A stretch of 44,157 nt of DNA, taken from NCBI RefSeq assembly GCF_000315425.1, contig NZ_JH992925.1:410871-455027 (forward strand), read 5' to 3'. Position numbers and translations under genes: made by a program. The DNA is from Massilia timonae CCUG 45783. GTDB lineage: Bacteria; Pseudomonadota; Gammaproteobacteria; Burkholderiales; Burkholderiaceae_D. The notes under the pieces were generated by a model. It was not told the origin of the DNA, searched no databases, and saw nothing but the letters and a program-made list of their open reading frames with translations. Shown here one piece after another: positions 7,866 to 15,412 of the stretch; position 1 is the first letter of the stretch, and each line of letters begins with the position of its first letter.

Positions 7866-8187
7866 GCTTGTGGCTTCCTTCTCTAGAGTGCGTTGCCCAC
7901 GCCCGTACCCGGCGTCGATTTGGCGGCGCCAGCAGGTGTGGAAGGGCTTGCGGAGTTGTCGAAATGATTCTAAGTCAGCTGTCGGGAAGGCCGCGTTCCC
8001 TTGAAACCTGAAGTATCTTGTTGACTGTAAATATCAGCCGGCAAAATGGGTACCCCGGCAGGCGAGCACGCGAGCAGGCATGGCGGCACGGGCGGCACGG
8101 GCGGCACAGGCGGCACAGGCGGCACAGGCGGCCCGCGTGCTGGTCGGAGGGGCGGACCAGCCGTTGGCGCGTTAGGAGGAGGCCGGT
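7866..8187. other. Intergenic stretch between paoA and phaC
   Basis: This 322-bp region must carry the paoABC promoter (minus strand). The only hexamer noticed is TAGAAT (complement, near 7968-7973) without a clear -35. Its right half holds the 9-bp tandem repeat at 8082-8135. No convincing gene or terminator is seen; ORFs across the repeat encode Pro-Val-Pro or Gly-Gly-Thr runs and are judged spurious. Confidence 0.6.
8082..8135. repeat. Tandem 9-bp repeat, six units of GGCGGCACR
   Basis: The units are GGCGGCACG twice, GGCGGCACA three times and a degenerate GGCGGCCCG. They lie in non-coding DNA just past the 3' end of phaC. Confidence 0.9.
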
Positions 8188-9996
8188 CTACTGCTGAAGG
8201 ACGTAGTCGCCCGGTGCGGGCGCGGTGTCCGGGATGGGGGCCGGCGGCGGGACATATTTGCCGGCGTGGCGTACGAGCCATTGGTCCCAGGCCGGCCACC
8301 AGCTGCCTTCGAGCTGGGGCACGCGCGCCAGCCAGCGGTCGGGATCGATGTACGGATCGTCATGCCGGTGCACGGCGACCTGGTAGCTGCGGTTGGCGCT
8401 GCCCGGCGGCGAGACCACGCCGGCATTGTGGCCGCCGCTGGTGAGAATGAAGGTGATCTCGGTGTCGGTCAGCGGGATGATCTTGTACACCGAGCGCCAT
8501 GGCGCGACGTGGTCGGTGAGCGTGCCGACCGCGCAGATGGGCACGTCGATGTCGCTCAGCGAGACCGGCCGTCCGCCGGCCAGGTAACGCGAGCTGGCCA
8601 GGCTGTTGCGCAGGAACAGGCGGTGCAGGTATTCGGCATGCATGCGATAGGGCATGCGGGTGGCGTCGGCATTCCAGGACATGAGGTCGCTCTCCTGCTC
8701 GGGCAGGTCGAGCAGGTAATGGCGCAGGCGTCGCGACCAGATGAGGTCGTTGGAGCGCAGCAGCTGGAAGGCGCCGGCCATCTGGCGCGTGTCGAGGTAG
8801 CCCTGCTGCCACATGGCGGCTTCCAGGAAGCTGACCTGGCTGTCGTCGATGAACAGCGACAGCTCTCCAGGCTCGGTAAAGTCGACCTGAGCCGCCAGCA
8901 GCGACATGCTGGCCAGGCGCCGGTCGTGGTCACGCGCCATGGCGGCGGCGGCGATCGCGAGCAGGGTGCCGCCCAAGCAATAGCCTGCCGCATTGATCTT
9001 GCTGGCGCCGGTCTGGGCCACGATGGCGTCCAGCGCGGCGGTGACGCCCAGCTGGCGGTAGTCGTCCATGGTGAGGTCGCGGTCGTCGGCCTGCGGATTT
9101 TTCCACGACACCATGTACACGGTATGTCCGCGCTCGACCAGGTAGCGCACCAGGGAATTGTGCGGCGACAGGTCGAGGATATAGAACTTCATGATCCAGG
9201 CCGGCACGATCAGCAGCGGCACTTCGTGCACGGCGGGGCCGACCGGATCGTAGCGCAGCAGTTCGATCAGCCGGTTCTGCATGACGACCTTGCCCGGCGT
9301 CACCGCGACTTCGCGCCCCGGCCGGTAGTTGACCACGCGCGGCTTGCCGGCGAGGAGGCCTTGCGCGTCGCGCCAGGCGCGCATGGCGCCGTTGACCAGG
9401 TTCATCCCGCCGCTGGCGAGCACGGCGCGCTGCACGACGGGGTTTGTGGTGACGAAGTTCGACGGCGCCACGCAATCGAGCATCTGGCGCGCGACGAAGG
9501 TGACGACGTCGGCATGGTGCGGCGCGACCCCGCGCACGGTGGAGGTGGCGCGGTGCCACCATTGCTGGCTCAGCAGGAAGCCCTGGCTGAGCTGGCGCCA
9601 GGGCGAGGCATTCCAGGCCGGATCGACGAAGCGTTTATCCTGAGCCAATGGCCGCACCGGATCGACCGCGTCGTCGGCCGGCGTGGCCAGGTATTGGAGC
9701 CAGCGCTGCCAGCCGAGGACGGCGTCGGTGGCTAGCTCGTGCTGCTTGTCGGGCGACATCATGAGGTGGCAGGCCCAGTCGAACCAGGCCATGCCGAGCG
9801 CGGCCGGCGACAGGTTGCCGGTGAGGCGGCCGAGCCAGGCCCACAGCACCAGGTCGGCATGGACCTGGCCGCCGCCGGCGACCCGCGCATGGCGGTGGGT
9901 GCCGCCGAGCCAGGCGCTGCCTTCGACCCGGCGCGTGCTGCCGGCGGCATCGGGGCGGGGATCGGGACGGGGACCGGGCCGGGTATCGGGCGCCAT
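8188..9996 (-). CDS. phaC: Class I polyhydroxyalkanoate synthase (PhaC, 602 aa)
   Basis: It polymerises (R)-3-hydroxyacyl-CoA into PHA granules. The catalytic triad is visible: Cys340 in the lipase-like box GYCLGG, Asp495 in GTLTDHVAPW and His523 in GGHNAG. The N-terminal domain (about 60-250) and the VPAWIMKFYILDLSPHNSLVRYL block are typical of PhaC. Length is usual for class I. The first 25 residues are Pro/Arg-rich and no clear ribosome site precedes the ATG, so the true start could lie slightly downstream. The universal stress gene ends 28 bp upstream on the same strand, indicating a shared transcript. A MaoC hydratase pair at 28590-29578 could supply monomers, though it is far away. Confidence 0.92.
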   Translation of the reverse strand: MAPDTRPGPRPDPRPDAAGSTRRVEGSAWLGGTHRHARVAGGGQVHADLVLWAWLGRLTGNLSPAALGMAWFDWACHLMMSPDKQHELATDAVLGWQRWLQYLATPADDAVDPVRPLAQDKRFVDPAWNASPWRQLSQGFLLSQQWWHRATSTVRGVAPHHADVVTFVARQMLDCVAPSNFVTTNPVVQRAVLASGGMNLVNGAMRAWRDAQGLLAGKPRVVNYRPGREVAVTPGKVVMQNRLIELLRYDPVGPAVHEVPLLIVPAWIMKFYILDLSPHNSLVRYLVERGHTVYMVSWKNPQADDRDLTMDDYRQLGVTAALDAIVAQTGASKINAAGYCLGGTLLAIAAAAMARDHDRRLASMSLLAAQVDFTEPGELSLFIDDSQVSFLEAAMWQQGYLDTRQMAGAFQLLRSNDLIWSRRLRHYLLDLPEQESDLMSWNADATRMPYRMHAEYLHRLFLRNSLASSRYLAGGRPVSLSDIDVPICAVGTLTDHVAPWRSVYKIIPLTDTEITFILTSGGHNAGVVSPPGSANRSYQVAVHRHDDPYIDPDRWLARVPQLEGSWWPAWDQWLVRHAGKYVPPPAPIPDTAPAPGDYVLQQ

Positions 9997-10024
9997 GGCG
10001 GAGGCTCGCGGCTAGCACTTGCGC

Positions 10025-10873
10025 TCAGTGCGCAATCAGGAGCGGCGTCGTGCTGCCGGCCAGCAACGAGCGGGTGACGCCGCCGAGGACGAACTCGCGG
10101 TAGCGGCTGTGGCCGAAGGCGCCCGTGACCAGCAGGCCGGCATCGTGCTCGCGCGCCACCTTCAGGAGCGCCTCGCCGGTGCTGCTGCGCGTGGTCTCGA
10201 TGAGGACGTCGACCTTGACCCCGTGGCGCGCCAGGTGCAGCGCCATGTCGGCGCCCGGTTCTTCTCCATGCATCTCGGCCATGGCGCCGGGATTGATGAG
10301 CGTGAGCTTGACCGTATCGGCTTGCCGCAGCAGGGGCAGGGCGGCGGAAATCGCGCGGATCGCCTGCATGCTGCCGTCCCAGCCGACCACGGCGGTGCCG
10401 GGCAGGGGCCGTTCTTTCCAGCCGGGCGGCACCACCAGCACGGGGCGCGCGCCGTGCAGCGCGATGTATTCGGGCAAGCCGCGCGCCTGGGCTGGAATGC
10501 CCGGCACGGCGATCGGTTCGGCGTCGCGGCTGACGATCACGAGGTCGGCGTAGCGCGATTCGAGCAGCAGGGCGTAGCGGGCGTCGTCCTCGAGCATGCG
10601 GGTTTCGAAACTGCCCACGCCATGGCGCTGGACGGCGGTGCTGAATTCTTCCAGCCGCGCCTCGACCGCCTCGCGCACGCCGTTGAAATCGGATTCGGGC
10701 ATCATCGGCGCGCCCATCGAGCCGACCAGCAGGGAATAGTCGAACCAGGAAATGCCGGTGGCGGCGCTACCGACGAGGTGGGCGTCGAAGGCGTTGGCCA
10801 GCTGTGCGCCGGCGCGCAGGCGCGCCTCTTGCTCGGGACTGCCGTCGACGTGAACCACGATGGTCTTGTACAT
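10025..10873 (-). CDS. Universal stress protein, two UspA domains (282 aa)
   Basis: Two tandem Usp domains are visible: the first starts MYKTIVVHVDGSPEQEARL, and the second contains VVGWDGSMQAIRA and ends with the nucleotide-binding pattern TGAFGHSRYREFVLGGVTRSLL. The frame is open upstream, but the ribosome site AAAGGA is optimally spaced (6 bases) from the ATG at complement 10871-10873; the ATG two codons earlier would be too close. Double-domain Usp proteins commonly respond to hypoxia or stress. An FNR/Anr-type palindrome lies about 150 bp upstream, and phaC follows 28 bp downstream, suggesting a low-oxygen PHA/stress operon. Confidence 0.88.
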   Translation of the reverse strand: MYKTIVVHVDGSPEQEARLRAGAQLANAFDAHLVGSAATGISWFDYSLLVGSMGAPMMPESDFNGVREAVEARLEEFSTAVQRHGVGSFETRMLEDDARYALLLESRYADLVIVSRDAEPIAVPGIPAQARGLPEYIALHGARPVLVVPPGWKERPLPGTAVVGWDGSMQAIRAISAALPLLRQADTVKLTLINPGAMAEMHGEEPGADMALHLARHGVKVDVLIETTRSSTGEALLKVAREHDAGLLVTGAFGHSRYREFVLGGVTRSLLAGSTTPLLIAH

Positions 10874-11025
10874 GCTCATTCCTTTCTTCTCGGTAAAAGC
10901 GGACTCGGGCGGATAGGCGTGCCGGTATCCGCCACCGGAGCGGACCCTGGATGGCATCTGGCCTATACGCTTGGATTACTCGAAGTCCACTTTATTCCCG
11001 GACTGGGAGCGTGTCAGGGACGTGG

Positions 11026-11039
11026 TTGATGTGAATCAA
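11026..11039. promoter_or_regulatory. FNR/Anr-type binding site (TTGATGTGAATCAA)
   Basis: The sequence is a perfect match to the FNR consensus TTGAT-N4-ATCAA. It lies 153 bp upstream of the minus-strand stress gene; with the site centred near -41.5, transcription would start near 10990, leaving a leader of roughly 115 bases. No other gene is placed to use it. Confidence 0.7.
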
Positions 11040-11141
11040 AAAAGCAAGAAAGAAGGACGGAGGAACGCGAATCGGAATTGTCTTCTGTGCGTACGACTGT
11101 TCTGACGCAAGGACGCGGTGGCGATTACCTCCTTCAGGCCT

Positions 11142-11268
11142 TGTGACTGTGCGGGGTGGCCGCATACCTATGTCATTACCGGCGATGTGGTCGGTTCTCT
11201 TGTGTCTCCATCTCGGCCCTGCCGAGGACTTGGCCGTTGCCTGCTTCGTGCGGCAGCGGCCTTTTTTT
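11142..11268 (+). ncRNA. Possible small RNA ending at the 11232-11268 terminator
   Basis: A strong plus-strand terminator has no protein gene in front of it. About 100 bp upstream is a weak promoter-like pair, TTGTGA (11142-11147) and TACCTA (11166-11171), spaced 18 bp. Between them and the terminator a short hairpin CTCGGCCCTGCCGAG is visible. This is compatible with a roughly 90-nt sRNA, but the promoter is poor and no known RNA family is recognised. Confidence 0.3.
11232..11268 (+). terminator. Rho-independent terminator, orphan on the plus strand
   Basis: GGCCGTTGCC (11232-11241) pairs fully with GGCAGCGGCC (11252-11261), using one G-U pair, with a TTCG in the loop, followed by seven Ts (11262-11268). 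The T tract is on the plus strand, so it does not serve the minus-strand genes to the right. Confidence 0.75.
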
Positions 11269-11279
11269 ATGTTTTATGC

Positions 11280-11555
11280 TCAGGTGGAGGCGCCTGGGGT
11301 GCGTGCCGCGACCAGGTCCGGCGCGGCGACAGGGCGCGGCTCGGCGGGCGCCGGCCTGGTGGCATGCGCGCTCGGGTCGCCGGGCGCAAGCACTTCCCAA
11401 TTCGTGCTGACCAGGTCGAGGACCATTTCTTCTTGCCGGCCGCAGCAGGTGCAGGTGCGCTGGTCTCGGGATGCGTTGTACTGCCAGGAATGGGTCGTCG
11501 TCAGCGCGCTCGCGATGGCGGACAAGACCGATTTTGATGCCGAGAAAAATCCCAT
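11280..11555 (-). CDS. Small protein with CxxC motif, unknown function (91 aa)
   Basis: The protein begins MGFFSASKSVLSAIASALTTTHSWQYNASRDQ and has a CTCCGRQEEM segment that could bind metal. The C-terminal third is Pro/Ala-rich and may be disordered. The ATG at complement 11553-11555 is preceded by GGTGAG, a modest ribosome site; a GTG three codons upstream is an alternative. It lies 33 bp behind the secreted-protein gene on the same strand, so the two could be co-transcribed. Composition and sequence look protein-like, but I recognise no family. Confidence 0.5.
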   Translation of the reverse strand: MGFFSASKSVLSAIASALTTTHSWQYNASRDQRTCTCCGRQEEMVLDLVSTNWEVLAPGDPSAHATRPAPAEPRPVAAPDLVAARTPGAST

Positions 11556-11587
11556 GATGCTCACCAGAAGTTAACTTGGTCAGCGTA

Positions 11588-11929
11588 TTACGGAACTTGT
11601 AAATGCGCAAGATCTCGAACGGGTAAATGCACCGGGTTCTTGATCACGGTCACTCGAGTGTTGCGAAATGGATGAACGGGCGGGCACCACCGCACGCCAG
11701 CCGTTCCGTCCATTACACCATCCATATAGCCCATCGTCCGCTTGCGGCGGATCGACGCCAGATCGCTGTCGGGCAGGGGGCGCATATCGCGCACGAATTG
11801 CTCGCCGGTCATCGCGGGTACATGCGGCGATTGGGGCGCCCCGGCGGCCGACGCGGCCCAAGCTAGCACCAATACGCTGAGCGCGCCTGCAATACCCAAT
11901 TTTGGGACTATGGCTTTCCGTTTTTCCAT
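11588..11929 (-). CDS. Small secreted protein, weakly Rap1a/Tai-like (113 aa)
   Basis: A strong ribosome site AAGGAG sits five bases before the ATG (complement 11927-11929). An N-terminal signal peptide is clear (KLGIAGALSVLVLAWAASAAGA). The mature part has MTGEQFVRDM and GYMDGVMDG followed by WCPP, which resembles the GYxxGVxD...CxP pattern of the Rap1a/Tai family (first described as T6SS immunity proteins, though most members are unstudied). The usual C-terminal helix and final Cys are missing, so it may be truncated or only superficially similar. The gene is next to the left end of the IS3-family element. Confidence 0.6.
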   Translation of the reverse strand: MEKRKAIVPKLGIAGALSVLVLAWAASAAGAPQSPHVPAMTGEQFVRDMRPLPDSDLASIRRKRTMGYMDGVMDGTAGVRWCPPVHPFRNTRVTVIKNPVHLPVRDLAHLQVP

Positions 11930-12015
11930 CTGATCTCCTTTGCCCCCTCTGTCAGGATAGATGTCGCGTCACTTGAATCACTTTAATCCATCCGGGGGCG
12001 GAGCAAAGACGCGCA

Positions 12016-12513
12016 GTGAATCAGTACCCAGCAGAACGCAAGGAAGCCATTCTTCGGCAAATGATGCCACCGGAGAACAGGCCGGTATCGGCCCTGGCGA
12101 AGGAGAGCGGCATCTCGGAACAGACACTTTATACTTGGCGACGAAATCTACAGTCTCAGGGAGTGCCGGTGCCGGGAAATGGAAAGAATGCGGTCGTGTG
12201 GTCGTCGGCCGACAAGTTTGGCGTGGTGCTGGAAACGGCACACATGAACGAGGCGGAACTGGCTCAATACTGTCGTGGCAAAGGCTTGTTCGTCGAGCAG
12301 GTTGCCGAATGGCGCGAGGCCTGTCAGCAGGCCAATGAAGCACCGGCCGAGCGCAACCGGGAGCTGCGCGAGCAAAGCAAAAGCGACCGCAAAGAAATCA
12401 AGCAGTTGAAGAAGGATTTGCAGCGCAAAGAGAAGGCACTGGCAGAGGCAGCGGCGCTGATCATTCTCAGAAAAAAAGCCCAGGCGATCTGGGGGGAGCC
12501 CGAGGACGATTGA
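12016..12513 (+). CDS. IS3-family transposase OrfA (165 aa)
   Basis: The N-terminal half has a helix-turn-helix of the transposase-8 type (KEAILRQM ... SALAKESGISEQTLYTWRRNL). The C-terminal half is a long charged coiled coil (ERNRELREQSKSDRKEIKQLKK), the multimerisation leucine-zipper region typical of OrfA, though OrfA here is longer than the usual about 100 residues. Near its end the codons AGA AAA AAA GCC contain a slippery run that would fuse it to OrfB. Normal termination is at TGA 12511-12513. Confidence 0.85.
   Translation: MNQYPAERKEAILRQMMPPENRPVSALAKESGISEQTLYTWRRNLQSQGVPVPGNGKNAVVWSSADKFGVVLETAHMNEAELAQYCRGKGLFVEQVAEWREACQQANEAPAERNRELREQSKSDRKEIKQLKKDLQRKEKALAEAAALIILRKKAQAIWGEPEDD
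12471..12478 (+). promoter_or_regulatory. Programmed -1 frameshift site (A AAA AAA G)
   Basis: A run of seven As followed by G is read in OrfA as AGA AAA AAA GCC. A -1 slip on A AAA AAA moves ribosomes into the orfB frame, which is open here and enters OrfB through the linker SPGDLGGARGRL. This is the classic IS3-family arrangement for making the OrfAB transposase. Confidence 0.75.
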
Positions 12514-13574
12514 TCGGCACTCCAGATCGCCAGCAGGTGATTGCACTGGTTGAAGAAGCCGTCGACGGCGGGTGTCGGCGTGCACAGGCCTGTAGCGCCT
12601 TGGAGATCAGCCTTCGCACCTATCAGCGCTGGATGCGCGACGGTGACGGCGATAACGGCCAGGTTGACGGACGAAAAGGCAGCCGCCGCGTGGCGCCGGC
12701 CAACAAGCTGAGCGAAGACGAGCGCCAGCGAATTCTGGAGGTTGCCAACAGCCCTGAATTTGCCAGCAGTCCGCCTAGTCAGATCGTGCCGACCTTGGCT
12801 GATCGAGGCGAGTATTTGGCATCAGAATCGACTGTCTACCGGATCTTGAAAGACGAGAAGCAGCAGCATCACCGCGGCCGCGCAAAGAAGCCAAGCACAA
12901 GGGTCGTCACGAGCCACTGCGCAACCGAGCCGAACCGCTTGTGGGCGTGGGACATCACGTGGTTGCCGACCGGAGTGCGGGGCTTGTATTTTTACTGGTA
13001 CATGGTACTTGACGTCTACAGCCGCAAGATCGTCGGGCACGAAGTGAATGTCGCCGAGTCGGCTGAAATGGCATCGCTGCTGATGCACAAGGCCAGCTTG
13101 GCCGAGGGACTGGCCGGGCGTGAGGTGGTGCTCCACTCGGACAATGGCAGTTCGATGAAAGGCTCCACAATGTTGGCGACGTTAGAAAAGCTGGGGATCA
13201 TGCCGTCGTTCAGCAGGCCTCGTGTGAGTAACGACAATGCCTACGCCGAGTCACTGTTCCGGACCTGCAAATACCGGCCGAACTATCCGAGCAAGCCGTT
13301 TGAAAGTATCGAAAAGGCGCGGCAATGGACGCTGTCATTTGTGCAGTGGTACAACCATCAGCACAAGCACAGCGGCCTGAAATTCGTGACGCCTGCGCAG
13401 CGCCATGACGGCAGGGACGCGGCGATCCTGAACCACCGCAAGCAGATCTACGAGGCTGCGAAGCAACGCCATCCGGAGCGCTGGAGTGGGGCTACTCGGG
13501 ACTGGGAATTGAACGATGAAGTCTGGCTGAATCCGGAACGGAAACCGCCAGAGCAATTAAGAAAAGCCGCATGA
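12510..13574 (+). CDS. IS3-family transposase OrfB, integrase core (354 aa)
   Basis: This is an rve-type DDE catalytic domain. The triad is visible as D in WAWDITWLP, D in VLHSDNGSS and E in NAYAESLFRT, with the terminal KHSGLKFVTPAQRH motif common to IS3-family transposases. An HTH_21-like region precedes the core. It begins with a possible TTG overlapping the orfA stop, but the functional product is more likely the frameshifted OrfAB fusion. The ORF is uninterrupted and ends 24 bp before the right inverted repeat tip, so the element may still encode active transposase. Confidence 0.9.
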   Translation: MIGTPDRQQVIALVEEAVDGGCRRAQACSALEISLRTYQRWMRDGDGDNGQVDGRKGSRRVAPANKLSEDERQRILEVANSPEFASSPPSQIVPTLADRGEYLASESTVYRILKDEKQQHHRGRAKKPSTRVVTSHCATEPNRLWAWDITWLPTGVRGLYFYWYMVLDVYSRKIVGHEVNVAESAEMASLLMHKASLAEGLAGREVVLHSDNGSSMKGSTMLATLEKLGIMPSFSRPRVSNDNAYAESLFRTCKYRPNYPSKPFESIEKARQWTLSFVQWYNHQHKHSGLKFVTPAQRHDGRDAAILNHRKQIYEAAKQRHPERWSGATRDWELNDEVWLNPERKPPEQLRKAA

Positions 13575-13598
13575 CTTGACGCGACATCTTTGTTGACA

Positions 13599-13840
13599 AC
13601 TACCGTTTGTGGGCCACCCATGTTCGCTGTAGTATGCGCGCCGCAAATTTGGGGAGGTCAACTTAGAAGTGGAAGAAACGCATGGTCAAGACGATCATCG
13701 ACCCGACGCTGATTGCGTTCGGGACCAGCAAGCGGTGTCAGAAGCGGTCTCAAGTTTGACATCTGGACACGGGCGCCAGTTCGGCGCGGCCGAGGTCGCC
13801 GCTGGCGAGAGTCGTCGTCCAGCAGGCTTGCATTGATGAA
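13599..13840. other. Short non-coding stretch between the IS3 element and the 79-aa gene
   Basis: Nothing convincing is seen. A short plus-strand frame (MVKTIIDPTLIAFGTSKRCQ at 13682) has no ribosome site or partner. It may be debris of an older mobile element. Confidence 0.4.
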
Positions 13841-14080
13841 CTACACGTCAGGATTAGGAGGATCGTTTAAATTGTCACATTGTGCGAACTCTGACGGATA
13901 CCATTTCCTAAGCAGTTGAAGCGTAAGCGATCCTGTTTTCTTGGCTGCAACGTCGAAGCCATCCTGATCCAGGTCTTGAAGCGCGATGAGGACGCTCAAG
14001 GGATCGGTTCTACCTTCTTTCTGGTGCGTAATCACGAGGCTGTCGTTGTCTACACTTATCGATACACAAGGAAGCTTCAT
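13841..14080 (-). CDS. Unknown small acidic cytoplasmic protein (79 aa)
   Basis: The ATG at complement 14078-14080 follows GAGGAAATT, a good ribosome site. The protein (MKLPCVSISVDNDSLVITHQ ... LQDLDQDGFDVAAKK ... LLRKWYPSEFAQC) has alternating beta-like and helical stretches, no membrane segment and no recognised family. Base composition is visibly more AT-rich than the flanking chromosome. It sits alone between the IS3 and IS481 elements and 1.6 kb from the hcp cassette, so it is likely accessory DNA; a role as an immunity or antitoxin protein is possible but unsupported. Confidence 0.55.
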   Translation of the reverse strand: MKLPCVSISVDNDSLVITHQKEGRTDPLSVLIALQDLDQDGFDVAAKKTGSLTLQLLRKWYPSEFAQCDNLNDPPNPDV

Positions 14081-14225
14081 AATTTCCTCAATGAAAGCAG
14101 GAGCACTGCAGTGCACCGTGCTGACCTTACGGTTCAGATGGTCGGGATTTATCTCCAGCTTCGGCTTGCGATCGTCGGGATAGTCACCAGTATAGGCGAC
14201 GGATGAGTGCCTGAGAGACCGTAAT

Positions 14226-15326
14226 TGTTTAGTTCCGTGCGATCATTTTCCTCGTCGTAGCTGGCCTTTGTTCCGTGCAAAGGCTATGCTCGACGACTTG
14301 ATTGCTGGATTCAGCAGTCCCGGCATTCAATCGCACCAGGAGGAGTTGGCAGCATGAGTTCACGCATTCACCCGCAAGCCCGTACCACCCCGAAAATCCG
14401 ACAGGAGATCAAGGATTCGGGCCTATCCGACCGACAGGCCGCGAAGGTTTTCAACATCAGCCGCCCGACCGCCCGGAAATGGCTCAAGCGGGACGACGTG
14501 CAGGACCGCTCGCACCGTGCCCACACGCTGCATACGACCTTGAGCGCAGCGCAGGAAGCCATCGTGCTCGCGCTGCGCCAGTCGCTCTACTTGCCCCTCG
14601 ATGATCTGCTGTTCATCACGCGGCAGTACATCAATCCCGACGTTTCTCGATCAGGCATTGCACGCCTGCTCAAGCGCGAAGGCATGTCGCGTCTTGAAGA
14701 CGTGATCCCGAAGGCCGAGGGCGAAACGATCGCTCCCAAGAAGACCTTCAAAGACTACGAACCAGGCTTTATTCATATCGACATCAAGTACCTGCCGCAG
14801 ATGCCGGACGAGACCTCGCGCCGCTACCTGTTCGTCGCCATCGACCGCGCTACCCGCTGGGTCTTCATGCACATCTACGGCGACATGACCGACAAGAGCA
14901 GCGTCGATTTCCTGCGCCGCTTGAAGCTGGCCTCGCCCATCAAGATCAGCAAGATCCTGACCGACAACGGCTCGCAATTTACCGACCGTTTCGCCACCAA
15001 AGACAAAAAGCCAAGCGGCCAGCACGCCTTCGACGTGGCTTGTGCCGCACTGCCTGCCGAGCACCGTCTGGCGCCGCCGCGGCACCCGCAGACGAACGGC
15101 ATGGTCGAGCGTTTCAACGGTCGCATCAATGAATTGCTGCAGCAGACCCGCTTCGACAGCCGTGCCGATTTGCAGACCACATTGATGAACTATTTGAAGC
15201 TATACAACCACCACATTCCGCAGCGTGCACTCGATGCAAAGACGCCCATCCTCGCGCTCAAAGAATGGCAGCAAAAACGGCCGGAATTATTCGTTAAGCG
15301 GGTTTATGAACAGGCGGGACTTGACA
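14226..15326 (+). mobile_element. IS481-family insertion sequence, about 1.1 kb
   Basis: The right end is GGGACTTGACA finishing at 15326, i.e. tip TGTCAAGTCCCG in complement; the left end TGTTTAGTTCCGTGCGATCAT at 14226-14246 matches it at 14 of 21 positions. Length and the single transposase gene suit the IS481 family. No exact target duplication is seen (GTAAT against CGAAT). The left end has diverged from the right, suggesting an old copy. Confidence 0.65.
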
Positions 15327-15412
15327 CGAATCGATCCAGAGGCGTCTCTGCAATAGAGACGGAAAAAGCGATGGGATCGAACCGAAGGTCGCGAAAATCG
15401 GGTCGCCTGTGA
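14354..15412 (+). CDS. IS481-family transposase (352 aa, C-terminus extends past the element)
   Basis: An N-terminal helix-turn-helix (LSDRQAAKVFNISRPTARKWLKR) precedes the DDE core: D in HIDIKYLP, D in ILTDNGSQFTD and E in TNGMVERFNGRI. The start ATG follows AGGAGG-type sequence (CCAGGAGGAGTTGGCAGC-ATG). The family-typical ending PELFVKRVYEQAGLDT coincides with the right inverted repeat at 15326; the last 28 residues (NRSRGVSAIETEKAMG...) come from flanking DNA and are an accident of insertion. The catalytic core is complete. Confidence 0.88.
   Translation: MSSRIHPQARTTPKIRQEIKDSGLSDRQAAKVFNISRPTARKWLKRDDVQDRSHRAHTLHTTLSAAQEAIVLALRQSLYLPLDDLLFITRQYINPDVSRSGIARLLKREGMSRLEDVIPKAEGETIAPKKTFKDYEPGFIHIDIKYLPQMPDETSRRYLFVAIDRATRWVFMHIYGDMTDKSSVDFLRRLKLASPIKISKILTDNGSQFTDRFATKDKKPSGQHAFDVACAALPAEHRLAPPRHPQTNGMVERFNGRINELLQQTRFDSRADLQTTLMNYLKLYNHHIPQRALDAKTPILALKEWQQKRPELFVKRVYEQAGLDTNRSRGVSAIETEKAMGSNRRSRKSGRL

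Larger units (their letters stand above)
10874..11279. other. Intergenic stretch between the stress gene and small minus-strand genes
   Basis: About 400 bp without a supported protein gene. It holds the upstream region of the stress operon with the FNR-type box (11026-11039), and further right a possible small-RNA unit ending in a strong plus-strand terminator (11232-11268). Short plus-strand ORFs here lack ribosome sites and plausible composition. Confidence 0.6.
11950..13598 (+). mobile_element. IS3-family insertion sequence, about 1649 bp
   Basis: The ends are inverted repeats: left TGTCAggatAGATGTCGCGTCA from 11950, right the complement TGTCAacaaAGATGTCGCGTCA ending at 13598 (18 of 22 identical). 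The element carries orfA and orfB with a -1 frameshift site. The five bases outside the ends (CCCTC and ACTAC) do not match, so no target duplication remains. This points to an old insertion or to recombination between copies. Confidence 0.8.

Noticed and set aside
8082..8135. CRISPR-like short repeats
   Set aside because: Units are 9 bp and abut without spacers, so this is a simple tandem repeat.
7866..11029. Accessory paoD/xdhC-type cofactor maturation gene near paoABC
   Set aside because: No such gene was found on either side in the window; the next gene is phaC.
11118..11574. Overlapping plus-strand ORFs of 80-143 aa around 11118-11574
   Set aside because: No ribosome sites; a strong terminator at 11232-11268 lies inside them, and the minus strand has a better candidate.
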